A stretch of 64,000 nt of DNA from Flectonema sp. DT1601 (GCA_964019425.1 OZ025785.1:333501-397500); one strand, 5' to 3'. Numbered from the stretch's first letter, positions 30,085 to 42,100 are shown. Translations and numbers: made by a program. Notes: generated by a model not told the origin, from the letters alone.

Positions 30085-30918
30085 TTGCACATAAGAAAAA
30101 ATATTGAGTTAACATGATCAGTTTTATTTAAAATTAAAGACAGACCGGAACTATTTGAAAATAAAATGTAGATGGGAAACAGTGAAAATTAAAATGAATG
30201 ATAAAATTAAATGAGATTTATGACATAACAGACCAGATAGAGAGTAATAAAGGGAAAAGGAAAACGGAAAGGGTTCATTCACTTAGTTAAAGTTAAGACC
30301 GATTAGTCAGTTTAAGGTCTTGACTAGGACCAACAAAAAAAAAAAAAAATAAATAAATAAATAAATAACGATCAAGCTGAGCTGATCTTGTTTTTATTAA
30401 AATAAGGGGAGCGGGAGGGATGGAAGGAATAAAGGAAAAAAAAAAAGAAAAGGTCGATCAATTGGATCTGGTCGTCGAGAAGAAGAAGACAATTATTTTA
30501 AAGGTCGATCGGCATAGCCGATCGTTGAGAAAAATAACCAGATATAAATACAATCAGTTTAAATAAAAAAAAAAATAAATAAATAAATAAAAAAAGTTTA
30601 ACGATCAAGCTGAGCTGATCTTGTTTTTATTAAAATAAGGGGAGCGGGAGGGATGGAAGGAATAAAGGAAAAAAAAAGAAAAGGTCGATCAATTGGATCT
30701 GATCGTCGAGAAGAAGAAAACAATTATTTTTAAAAAAAAAATTGATCGGTATAGCCGATCGTTGAGAAAAGAACAGATATAAATACAATCGGTTTTGGTG
30801 ATCGACGAGTGGAGCGATCACTTGACAAGAAGGAAAAAAGAAAGGACCGATTAATTGGGGCTTTGGTTGTATTCCCAAGGCATGTTTTTTTTTTTTTTTT
30901 TTTTATTATTCATTTACA

Positions 30919-30950
<32 letters not shown>

Positions 30951-31434
30951 TAATCACATTTTGTTCAAAAATATTTCATATTAGAGTAAAAGAAAAAGAA
31001 AAAAAGAAATAAGAGAAAAAAAAAAAAAAAAACCATTGCTGGCCCCCTCACCACTCATAGAGGATGAGGAGGCCAGTAAGGCGTCACTCAAATCTATGCC
31101 AAGCCTTGGGAACTTGGATTGGGGTTTAGACCATTTACAATTAACAGTTGACAATTAATCTGATTAACGTTATGATCTAACGGACATAAACATATCGACA
31201 AAATAATACAAATAAATAAATACTAATAGAAACTAGAACTTAGCAATCGTCATCTAAAAAGATTCTTCTGCGATCATGAAAGTTCGTTGGGGTTGGAGTT
31301 CGCTTTTTTTTTTTTTTTGATAAGCGCTCAAACCAATTACAATTAACAATTAATCTGATTGACGTTATGATCGTACAGACATAAACATATCGACAAAATA
31401 ATACAAATAATTTAATACTAATAGAAACTAGAAC
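30085..31434 (-). repeat. LINE-2 3' region with ~233-bp hairpin units
   Basis: The region matches the 3' region of the plus-strand relative (61,238-62,690) in inverse orientation. It contains about two tandem units (30,371 and 30,604 mark the period) with palindromes around GATCAAGCTGAGCTGATC, CGATCGGCATAGCCGATCG and, once, GGTCTTGACTAGGACC. Close to the ORF, 31,138-31,324 is a tandem duplicate of 31,332-31,517, so the last ~25 codons of the ORF exist twice. Confidence 0.82.
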
Positions 31435-34400
31435 TTAGCAATCGTCATCTAAAAAGATTCTTCTGCGATCATGAGGATTCGTTGAGGGTGGAGTTCGCTT
31501 TTTTTGTGATAGGCGCTCCCTCGGACGCTTTGGGGTCTCATTTTCTTCTTGCGCTTCCTTTTCGGGTGGGTTAAAACCATTTGCCCATGTTTGTAACTGA
31601 AATTTGAGAGCTCTGTTTTGGTCTTTTGCCAAATAGAGTTGCTCAGAGAGCTCACTGGCCATCTCCATCAACAACATGGAATGATCCAGTTGTTCTTTAT
31701 GGATAGTCTTCTGTTGATAGCTCAACTCGGAGCATCGACGTTGCTCTTCCATTAGTTTTTCCGAGAGCAGCGCCACTTTCTCATTTGTCTGGAGAGAGTC
31801 ACTTACCGCTTGACAGTAGTTGTCCAGTAAATCGAGTCTACCTTCGGACCATTGCCTCGCAATAGGTGAATCTTCCGTCGATGAGGTCGCCGCACTGTCT
31901 TTTTCTTGTTCCGTTTGAGCAGAAGACGATACCAGTAGTCTACTTCGAGACAGTTCAGAAGGGAACGTGATCAATGGAGAATGAGGTTTAAAAAAAAAGG
32001 AAAGACGGGGTTTGGGAGTCCAGGAGTAATAGGTTGTTGCGATGAGAGGGAGTCGATAATTCTTTACCGTGGACGTTGATTCGAATAAAAAGGGGGGTGT
32101 TGGGGAAAATTGTTGGGAAAAATGGGACAGTTGAGGGCCAGCACGCAATGTTGCGACCTCTTGTTGAGACAAATAGAGTTGAATTTTTGTTCCAGTTTCA
32201 TCCCTACACTTAGATTCTAATTCATTGTTTAATAGAATGAACCTTTGTTGTAAGTTGAAATAAAACATTTCAGCGTGGTCCGCTCTTTGTGATTGTCGCG
32301 CCAGCTCGCTCGTCCTTTTTTCCTCCAGAGAGTTAGTTCTTTGAACTAATGAGAGAAGAGAACTTTTCACTAAATCACATTCAGCGATCAGGTGTTGATT
32401 CTCTTTTTCCAATAGTTCACGTTTTTTCTGTTCCGTTTCTACGTTAAAGACAGATGGGGGTGCGGATAGATTTAAAGGGAGTGGGCTGTGAGATACACTC
32501 TCGGCGGCCCGTTGTTTGGATGCTTTGTTCTCAATAGACAATCCATTCAGTAGCTGCTTGTCATTCTCGAGGGAGGCTGACATCGCATTAAAGTAAAATA
32601 AAAATAGAACATAAAACATTCGTTCTTTCATTTGTTCTAGTTCGTTTTCTAAAATCTGGCATTTCAAGGAAAGTTTCAGCCTTAATCTTCCTTCTTTTTT
32701 ATTGTACAAGGGGGTTTGGGAACCCATGTCAGATTGACTTCTTATCACTATAGCGAAATCAGCAGGAAGTGTTTGCGATCCCGTTGACATGAGTTCAGGT
32801 GGGGAATTCTGGAGAGAGATGGAAGAAATAGAAGAGAATGACAAGGAGAGTCCAGTGAGCTCATCCTCATCTAACAAAAAAGAAGGGGCCGGGGAGGAAG
32901 AAGAACCATTGGCAATGAGTAGAATAGAAAGAGCCGATGCGTAACAAGTTTGCCAGATAAAACATTTCTCAAGCCACGATCTTTCAATGGTGAGCTTTTC
33001 GATCGTTTTCAGTTTTGTTACTTTGTGGATTTTGACTTCTTCCACAGGGAAGATTTCTTTACCATCTTTTATAAAACTTGCGGTGGCAGGTTCTTCTTTA
33101 ATGCTGCGCATTAGTGGTCTTGAATGCCACGTGGGGAGGTTCCTCGTCTGGAACAGAACATATGAGCACTGTCTGGCGATTCTGGTGCATTCACAAAATA
33201 AAGCTTTTGTTGGTGCTAAAGGTGAACCGATGTGACGTGTCCAGATGTTCAGCTGGTCCATGCAGATGTTTCCTCGTACGCCAACTTCAATAGTAAATAT
33301 GTTACAGTCGAAGCCATTAGCGATGATCGAGTCTCTTAGCTTTAGGTATTTCTTTTCCTTTAAGACATGAGAGGTTTCGAAACGATCTTCATTTGGACAC
33401 GTCAGCTCCAGAATCAGTGCTCTTTTCGCAAAAAAAGAATAAATAAAAATGTCTGGTCTTAGAGAGGACGAGACATGGCACACTTCAAGAGGAACAATTA
33501 GGCGGTTATCACCGACATCGTCGAGGATGACCCAATCATTCGCTAGTGAAAGTTCGCCTGTCTCTTTAGAAATTCTTTCTAGGGGTTTATTTTCCCCTGT
33601 TTTTAAAAAAGTTTGAGAGGGAGGCGGGAGGTTTTCTTTTCTTTTGTTGGCTTTTATTATCAACTCTTCCAAGAAGATAACAATGCGTTTCAGAACGCTG
33701 TCGTGACGCCACGTGAACCTCCCTTGTGTTAAAGAGACAGGACAGCCTGTTAAGACATGCCTGAGGGTAGGATTCACTTTGCCACACAAAACACAATTTT
33801 GGTCCACATTGGTGATGTTCCACCTCTTTAAATTATCTTGTGAGGGGAGGGTGTTTGTAACCGCTTTCAGTTGAAATGAGATATAGGCAGGATTTCCCTC
33901 CCTAAGTACCTTATTCCAGGTGAAGTCGTTTATCATACATTTAGACCACTCCTTCCACTGACCTTGGACTTGTAATTTATTCAAAGAGTTCAGTAGTTCA
34001 TCTGTGGCTTCCACTTCAAAACGCTTAAGGAGATCGGGGCGAGTAGTACGTAGATCGCGCAATCGGTGACCAAGACCAGCTGATTGCTTCGCAAGAGAAC
34101 GGTAAGAAAAAAACTTAATAAGGCGCTCCCACTCAGCAGAAGCTGAAAACTTTTTCGACCAATTGGACGATTTCTCCATAATAACATTGTAGACACCGTG
34201 CATGTCAGAGTCCTGTGAGGATCTGAGGATGTCTAGTTTAATTGATTGCGCTTGTTTATATAGCGTCTCAACTCTTTTGTGTCTGAGACCAACAGTGTTC
34301 TTTGAACCGGTAAAAAGGATGACTGTGTTCGCAGAGCGGACAAATCCCCACCATTTCTTCAAAAAAGGTTTAATAATTTTGTCCATTTTTTTGGCAAAAG

Positions 34401-35011
34401 GGAGAGATAAGTCATGGATCATTAAACTCCATGTTAACCTTGACAATAACAAGTGTTGGACAGACCAAGCCTTCTGAGACCCATATAGTGGCATGGCGTC
34501 GACTTTTTTTAAAAAATTCCTGGTAAAAGTGGTCAGGCGCTCTCGCAATTTCTGTTCTTTGGCGTTCGGCTCAAACCAACGCCCGAGGTATTTGAACTCT
34601 CCAGCTTCCTGGAGATTCGTAATCGGAACATTGTTAATCTTCAGGTCCGGGTTAGCTGGTTTCCCTTGTACAAAGCTGTGGGCAATGCATTTCTGGGGTT
34701 TCGCTTTCATACCACGAGACCAGGAAAGAAACTGTTCGAGCGACTTGATTAGCAATTTTGCCCCCGCCTTTGATGACGTGGTAAGTTGTAAATCATCAGC
34801 AAAAGCTGCAACTAATAGTTGGAGGGATTTATTGTTAAACTCGTAGGCTTCCTGTTGATGAACTGCTAAGGAAAAGAGCAGTAGTTGGAATACCAAATTA
34901 AAAAGGGTTGGGGAGGAAACGCAGCCTTGAAAGACACCAACTTCAAAAGGGATAGTGGGCGTCAGGCCTTCTCCAACTCTGATTTGGACGCGCATGGAGG
35001 AATAATACCTT
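31435..35011 (-). CDS. LINE-2 protein, C-terminal two thirds (RT, zinc knuckle, endonuclease, coiled-coil tail)
   Basis: The open minus-strand frame, which on paper starts inside the adjoining H module at 35,142, is LINE protein from about 35,011. It carries the RT palm (GVFQGCVSSPTLFNLVFQLL; catalytic AFADDLQL), the thumb, a CCHC knuckle (CVLCG...LRHVLTGC, ~residue 450 of the frame) and a restriction-like endonuclease signature (RPDIF, then LILELTCPNED, ~560-580). This order defines R2, CRE and NeSL-type LINEs, whose endonuclease nicks the target for primed reverse transcription. Beyond ~650 there is an unusual ~580-residue extension: Ser-rich linker, then coiled coil ending in PPS and basic residues. 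The N-terminal part lies at 36,353-38,045. It is split from this part by an insertion, so this copy is probably inactive. Confidence 0.88.
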
Positions 35012-35410
35012 TGAATTTCGATAAAGTGGGAAGTAACGGACTGGGAGCTTTTGGCTCCTGCCCTATTCCCGATGTAAACTTTCTTTTTATTTTTTATTTT
35101 TTTTAACAGGCCCAAAGGGCGACAATGATGGTTGCTGACCAAGGAATAATATTCAAATGAATTTTCGTTTCAAAGAAACGAACAGAATTAAGAGAGAGGC
35201 AGAGAAAAAAAAGAAAAAAAAGAAAGAAAAGAAAAAAGAAAAAAAATATGAAGAGGAAATAATCAAACATGAAAAAAAAAAAAAAAAAAAAAATATATAA
35301 ATAAAAAAACGTTGTATGAAAAAGGAAAAAAAAAAATAAAGACCAGAAAAGGAAAGAGAAAATGAAAAGGTATAATATTATTGTGGGGATATGAGGGATA
35401 GCAGGGAGAT

Positions 35411-35445
<35 letters not shown>

Positions 35446-35560
35446 TTATTATTTAAAAAAAAAGGAAACAATCAGTTTAGCGTCTCGATCAGGACGGAAA
35501 ATAGAAATTAATCGACATAGTCGATCGATAGAAAAAAAAAGCAATGATAACATTGTTTAT

Positions 35561-35593
<33 letters not shown>

Positions 35594-36352
35594 CTTTTAA
35601 TTATTTTAAAGAAAAAACTTCCGTTTAGCGTCTTGACCAGGACAGAAAATAGAAAGTAATCGACATAGTCGATCGATAAAAAAAAAACAATGATAACATT
35701 GTTTATTCCTTTTTTTTTTTTTTTTTTTTAACTTTTTATTTATTTCTTAAAGAAAAAACAATCAGTTTAGCGTCCTGACCAGGACGGAAAATAGAAAGTA
35801 ATCGACATAGTCGATCGATAAAAAAACAATGATAACATTGTTTATTCCTTTTTTTTTTTTTTTTTTTATTTATCTTTTTATTTATTTTTTAAAGAAAAAA
35901 CAATCAGTTTAGCGTCCTGACCAGGACGGAAAATAGAAATTAGTCGACAAAGTCGATCGATAAGAAACAATGATAACATTGTTTATTCATTTTTTTTTTT
36001 TTTTTTTTTATATTCTTTTTATTAATTTTTAAAAAAAAAAAAAACAATCAGTTTAGCGTCTTGACCAGGACGGAAAGTAGACAGTAATCGACAAAGTCGA
36101 TCGATAAAAAAAACAATGATAACATTGTTTATTTCTTTTTTTTTTTTTTTTTTTTATATCTTTTATTTATTTTTTAAAAGAATAAACAATCAGTTTAGCG
36201 TCTTGACCAGGACGGAAAATAGAAATTAGTCGACAAAGTCGATCGATAAGAAACAATGATAACATTGTTTATTCATTTTTTTTTTTTTTTTTTTTATTCT
36301 TTTTATTTATTTTTTAAAGAAAAAAATAATCAGTTTAGCGTCTTGACCAGGA
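35012..36352 (-). mobile_element. H module II inserted in LINE-2
   Basis: On the minus strand, about seven hairpin units are followed by the ~370-bp structured end, with its CAAAA-loop hairpin at 35,044-35,058, and the terminus GAAATTCA at 35,013. LINE-2 RT sequence continues on both sides (HERIIGF before, QRYYSSM after). The side away from the fixed end stops within a hairpin unit, so this copy is shorter than module I and lacks the tail. Confidence 0.85.
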
Positions 36353-37665
36353 CGGAAAATATAGAAACCGATTATTCTTTCGTGAATTCCGAAATATTTT
36401 AAAGCAAAGAAAATTAATTGATGTTTGACTGAGCCGAAAGCATCTGCCAAATCCACCCAGACAATTGTTAGGTTTTTCCGGAGAGCTTTCACTTCTTTAA
36501 AAATCTCTGAGGTGATCGTGGCATGTTCGATACACCCAGAGACACCTTTCCTAAAGCCTTTTTGAAAATTAAATTTAGAAAGAGTGTGGTTTGCGACGGC
36601 TTCCTGAATAACCGTATTAAAAATTTTCCCGTCGCAGTTGCCTACAGCTATCGGTCTCGTTTTCGAGATGTCTTTCCCATCGGAGTTGGGCTTTGGGAGC
36701 ATTGTTACAAATGCTAAGCCCCAACTATCCGGATAGGCCTTGAGTTCGAAAATTCTCTTTAATACCTTGTAAAGTGCTTCCATAAAAGTTGGGACCTTTT
36801 TCCATACAACATAAGGTATGCAATTGGGACCAGGGGCACATTTGTTTTTTTTCTTTGACAAGAGAATACCAAACTGTTCGAAGCTCGGGAACTGGATATC
36901 ATCCATTGTCTTGTAGTCAGACTTAGGTAAAAAAGAGGGATGGGTGAAATCAGTTTTTTTTTTTTCATTGTCACAATAATTGTTTTTAAAATGTTCAATT
37001 ATTTTTTCCTCTGGAATATCAAGGGAGGGGGGTTGAGGATCTTCTTTTTGGAGTTCTTCTTTTATGGCAGTAAACGGATTTTGACGAAATTTATCTTGTA
37101 ATTTTTTGAATAAATTTTTCTTTTCTAAATTCCGATACATTCGGAAAATCCTTTTCATTCTCGTTCTTGCCTCTTTCCATTTGACAGCGTTCTCTATAGA
37201 AGGCCCAGATTTGCGGAGCTCCTGTCTTAGCTGTTTCATTTCCAGACGACATTCAAGTTTTTCTTGGTCGAGGATGACCTCTTCCCTTGATTTCTGTTTG
37301 CGGGGTAAATTCCGCTTTGTTTCTTCAAAGAAACCGCTACATATTTGATAAACCGTTTTGAGTAGTTTATCAAGTTGGTCGGCAGGTTTTGAAGAGTTTT
37401 CTGTTTCGACGGAGAAAGTTTGAAGTTTTTCTGCAGCAGAAACGTCGATGTCCTTCCATTCAGTTCCAAAAGATCGGAATTTGAGACGAGACGGGTGTAA
37501 CGGGGTAAAAGTGGGTGTTGTAGAGTTATAAGGAACGAAAGCTGTTTGTGAAGTTTTAAAATCTACAGATTCTCCTACAAAGGGAGGTTCCAGGTCTGAA
37601 TTATTCCCTGTGAGGGGAGACAGAGGTGTACCTTTACATGTACCGTTAACACAGTGTTTCGCTCT
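36353..37665 (-). pseudogene. LINE-2 protein, RT fingers and first palm motif
   Basis: The frame is open from about 37,665 to the insertion at 36,352. The first ~140 residues are a linker rich in Ser, Thr, Lys and Glu; the RT begins around KCAPGPNCIPYVVWKK, followed by LPKPNSDGKDISKTRPIAVGN and palm motif A in VWVDLADAFGSVKHQLI. The Met at 37,239 is internal, because upstream codons (VYQICSGFFEETKRNLPRKQ) continue without a stop. The rest of the RT resumes at 35,011. It is joined to the zinc-finger part across one apparent frameshift near 37,670-37,690. Confidence 0.85.
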
Positions 37666-38045
37666 CGTAGCGATACTTTTGAAAGCTTACCACAATCTGG
37701 ACAAGGTAAGTGGTAACAATCTTTAACTTGGGAGTGGGTAGATGGGGGAAAACGTGACTTATAGTCCTTAAATTCCTTACTAAACTTACAGTTACGTCTA
37801 AAATGCGCAACTGGACCTTTGAGGTATGTCTCAAAACATAAAGGACATTTGGCTACTAAAGTTTTATCCCCATCCAGAGCCGATCTCGAAATAGCCTCTT
37901 GCAAAGCCTCGGGGGCTGGGTTGGCTGAGAGATGGTTGCCAGTATCTTTATGACACCGCCGGCCCGGTGTTTCTTTTTTTTTTTGTTGTGAAGTAGCAAT
38001 AATAAAAAAAAAAAAAAAATAGAAAAGAGAATGGCTCAGAAACAA
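37575..38045 (-). pseudogene. LINE-2 protein, N-terminal zinc fingers
   Basis: The N-terminal part has CPLCFETYLKGPVAHFRRNC (C-x2-C-x10-H-x4-C) and a second pair CPDC. In the neighbouring frame HCVNGTC follows closely and would complete the second finger, so I infer a small frameshift there. N-terminal fingers of this kind bind target DNA in R2 and NeSL elements. The true start is unclear: the Met at 38,045 opens onto a low-complexity F-rich stretch encoded by an A run, so a later start (or an upstream one lost) is possible. Confidence 0.75.
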
Positions 38046-38346
38046 TATCGATGAGTTAAGATCTTTTTTTTTAAACTATTCCTTTTTTTTTAATTTCGGG
38101 CAGCTAACCCTAGAGTTTTTTTTTGGTAAATACTGTTTAAAGGAAAACGAGCTACGCTCTAAAACAGAAAAATCGGAGTAACTACTTGTTTATAATATAT
38201 ATTTTGATAAATAATGTGGTTGGCAAATGAATGCCGAAGAGGCAACTTGAGAAAAGCAATTGGATGAGAAGAAACATTGGGTCTTATAAAGCAAAGGAGA
38301 TAGAGGGGCCTAAAAAGACCGCAGAGTGGATAGCTCCACAAAAAGC
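38046..38346 (-). other. Probable LINE-2 5' region
   Basis: About 300 bases between the zinc-finger frame and H module III. It is AT-rich, not matched elsewhere in the window, and without a recognisable promoter. I infer 5' untranslated sequence from position only. Confidence 0.4.
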
Positions 38347-39100
38347 TGAATTTCGATAAAGTGGGAAGTAACGGACTGGGAGCTTTTGGCTCCTGCCCTA
38401 TTCCCGATGTAAACTTTCTTTTTATTTTTTATTTTTTTTTAACAGGCCCAAAGGGCGACTATGATGGTTGCTGACCAAGGAATAATATTCAAATGAATTT
38501 TCGTTTCAAAGAAACGAACAGAATTAAGAGAGAGGCAGAGAAAAAAAAAAAAAAAATATATATATAAATAAAAAACGTTGTATGAAAAAGGAAAAAAAAA
38601 GAAAAAAAAGACCAGAAAAGGAAAGAGAAAATGAAAAGGTATAATATTATTGTGGGGATATGAGGGATAGCAGGGAGATGCTCTTTTTTTTTTTTTTTTT
38701 TTTTTTTATTTATTATTTAAAAAAAGGAAACAATCAGTTTAGCGTCTCGATCAGGACGGAAAATAGAAAGTGATCGACATAGTCGATCGATAAAAAAAAC
38801 AATGATAACATTGTTTATTCTTTTTTTTTTTATTTTAAATTCTTTTTATTTATTCTTTAAAGAAAAGAAACGGAAAATAGAAATTAGTCGACAAAGTCGA
38901 ACGATAAAAAAAAACAATGATAACATTGTTTTTCCTTTTTTTTTTTTTTTTTTTATATTCTTTTTTATTAATTTTGAAAAAAAAAAACAATCAGTTTAGC
39001 GTCTTGACCAGGACGGAAAATAGAAAGTGATCGACATAGTCGATCGATAAAAAAACAATGATAACATTGTTTATTCTTTTTTTTTATTTTAAATTCTTTT
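38347..39100 (-). mobile_element. H module III, cut by the satellite array
   Basis: The fixed end (GAAATTCA at 38,348; CAAAA-loop hairpin at 38,379-38,393) and about three hairpin units are present. At 39,100 the unit is interrupted in AAATTCTTTT by the first satellite unit. The structured end is almost identical to those of modules I and II. Confidence 0.85.
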
Positions 39101-42100
39101 GAGTTGAATTTCCAGGTGAGATTTGGACTGTTAGCTTTTGGCTAAGGCCCTCCCTGAAGAGCAAGAACAAAAAAACTACTCACACCTGAAGAAAACATAC
39201 ACAAAGAACACACTGTAAGCTGTGCGTGTATTTTGTGTTTGTCACAACAGGAGAGAAAAGAAAGAATGTCAAGGTTGATCACCTTGCCTATCAACGCACA
39301 ACATTGGTGGTCTCTACTAGACCCTGAGTGATCCCACTGGATCTCTCATCGTTCATAGTACCTATGTGAAGTTATAAAATCAAAGGTAAACTATGAACTA
39401 CAAATGACTTAGCCTGTTATTATAATGCCACAGGCAGGCCCTGCATTCAGCAACTATCCAGCAGTGCTTGGATGTCCTGATCTTCTTCTAAAAAAAAGAA
39501 AGAAAAACAAAACTGTAGCTGGGATCACTCAGGATCAACAGACTACCAATGCTACCTGTTGTACTTGCTCACTATGGGGGGTGATGCCAAACACCCAGAA
39601 GTACTAAACTACTTTCCTTCTTGCTGCCCAGGAGTTTCTGACCAGAACTAATAGAAAATAAAAAGTAGATGGGAAACAATAAAAAGTAAAATGGATATAA
39701 CTGAAGTTAAACAAGACAAATGAGGTAACAGACCAGAACAGAAAGAGAATTGTAATAGAAGATTACAAATAAAAAAAATGCAAGTATCAACACATTATCA
39801 AGATACACCAGCAGCTAACAAACAACATAAAATTGAAGATCAGTTGCCAGAGTATTTCAACCATGGTAGAATACTCGCCCCTCTGGCAGGGATTATCCCA
39901 GACTTGTCCTTTAATTTAGTTGGACACCATGGCTTACAACCCTTCCAGAGGGAAGCACCATTATGACTTCTATTTTTTTTCTTCAAGAAAATCATAAGGT
40001 GGGAACAAAGAAAAATGCTAAGAGGAACCCCTTATTAACACCTAAGACATCTAAACTGCAGCCCAGCTTATGCCCAATGCACTAACAGGTCATTCCCTCA
40101 CACTCAGATCAAAAAATCAAAGTTCAGAGTGCATCTTAGCGTGAATGAGAGAATTTCCTCCCGCTTTTTTTGAACAAAAGGGATAGAAGAGGGGATAGAA
40201 AACGAACATAACAATAAGATTCTAAGTGAGAAACACTTAGCAGAAACACTTAGCAGCTTTTAAGGAGCTGAAAAGCAAAAAAAATATCTAAGTGAGAAAC
40301 ACTTAGTAGAAACAATTTGTAGCTAATTAAGCTGAAAATAAAAAAATAAAAAACTTCTAAGTGAGAAATACTTAGCAACTTTTAGAACAAATATTTCAGT
40401 AAATAACCTGTAATGATTAAACCATTACAAGTTTGATGCCAAAACTGACAAAGACTGAGTTGAATTTCCAGGTGAGATTTGGACTGTTAGCTTTTGGCTA
40501 AGGCCCTCCCTGAAGAGCAAGAACAAAAAAACTACTCACACCTGAAGAAAACATACACAAAGAACACACTGTAAGCTGTGCGTGTATTTTGTGTTTGTCA
40601 CAACAGGAGAGAAAAGAAAGAATGTCAAGGTTGATCACCTTGCCTATCAACGCACAACATTGGTGGTCTCTACTAGACCCTGAGTGATCCCACTGGATCT
40701 CTCATCGTTCATAGTACCTATGTGAAGTTATAAAATCAAAGGTAAACTATGAACTACAAATGACTTAGCCTGTTATTATAATGCCACAGGCAGGCCCTGC
40801 ATTCAGCAACTATCCAGCAGTGCTTGGATGTCCTGATCTTCTTCTAAAAAAAAGAAAGAAAAACAAAACTGTAGCTGGGATCACTCAGGATCAACAGACT
40901 ACCAATGCTACCTGTTGTACTTGCTCACTATGGGGGGTGATGCCAAACACCCAGAAGTACTAAACTACTTTCCTTCTTGCTGCCCAGGAGTTTCTGACCA
41001 GAACTAATAGAAAATAAAAAGTAGATGGGAAACAATAAAAAGTAAAATGGATATAACTGAAGTTAAACAAGACAAATGAGGTAACAGACCAGAACAGAAA
41101 GAGAATTGTAATAGAAGATTACAAATAAAAAAAATGCAAGTATCAACACATTATCAAGATACACCAGCAGCTAACAAACAACATAAAATTGAAGATCAGT
41201 TGCCAGAGTATTTCAACCATGGTAGAATACTCGCCCCTCTGGCAGGGATTATCCCAGACTTGTCCTTTAATTTAGTTGGACACCATGGCTTACAACCCTT
41301 CCAGAGGGAAGCACCATTATGACTTCTATTTTTTTTCTTCAAGAAAATCATAAGGTGGGAACAAAGAAAAATGCTAAGAGGAACCCCTTATTAACACCTA
41401 AGACATCTAAACTGCAGCCCAGCTTATGCCCAATGCACTAACAGGTCATTCCCTCACACTCAGATCAAAAAATCAAAGTTCAGAGTGCATCTTAGCGTGA
41501 ATGAGAGAATTTCCTCCCGCTTTTTTTGAACAAAAGGGATAGAAGAGGGGATAGAAAACGAACATAACAATAAGATTCTAAGTGAGAAACACTTAGCAGA
41601 AACACTTAGCAGCTTTTAAGGAGCTGAAAAGCAAAAAAAATATCTAAGTGAGAAACACTTAGTAGAAACAATTTGTAGCTAATTAAGCTGAAAATAAAAA
41701 AATAAAAAACTTCTAAGTGAGAAATACTTAGCAACTTTTAGAACAAATATTTCAGTAAATAACCTGTAATGATTAAACCATTACAAGTTTGATGCCAAAA
41801 CTGACAAAGACTGAGTTGAATTTCCAGGTGAGATTTGGACTGTTAGCTTTTGGCTAAGGCCCTCCCTGAAGAGCAAGAACAAAAAAACTACTCACACCTG
41901 AAGAAAACATACACAAAGAACACACTGTAAGCTGTGCGTGTATTTTGTGTTTGTCACAACAGGAGAGAAAAGAAAGAATGTCAAGGTTGATCACCTTGCC
42001 TATCAACGCACAACATTGGTGGTCTCTACTAGACCCTGAGTGATCCCACTGGATCTCTCATCGTTCATAGTACCTATGTGAAGTTATAAAATCAAAGGTA

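Noticed and set aside
39131-39146. U2 snRNA-like CTTTTGGCTAAG in the satellite
   Set aside because: Only about 11 bases match and the rest of U2 (branch-site pairing region, Sm site) is absent. The match is explained by the TTAGC/GCTAA hairpin.
39425-39966. Two small open frames (60 and 62 codons) repeated in every satellite unit as possible genes
   Set aside because: No domain, no start context and ordinary composition. They persist only because the units are nearly identical; the first is unchanged in the diverged unit at 8,202 but it is short, and the second differs there.
40500-41300. tRNA-Gly-like GGTAGAATACTCGCC in the satellite unit
   Set aside because: No T arm or B box follows; the sequence is part of a nested hairpin (GAGTATT/AATACTC).
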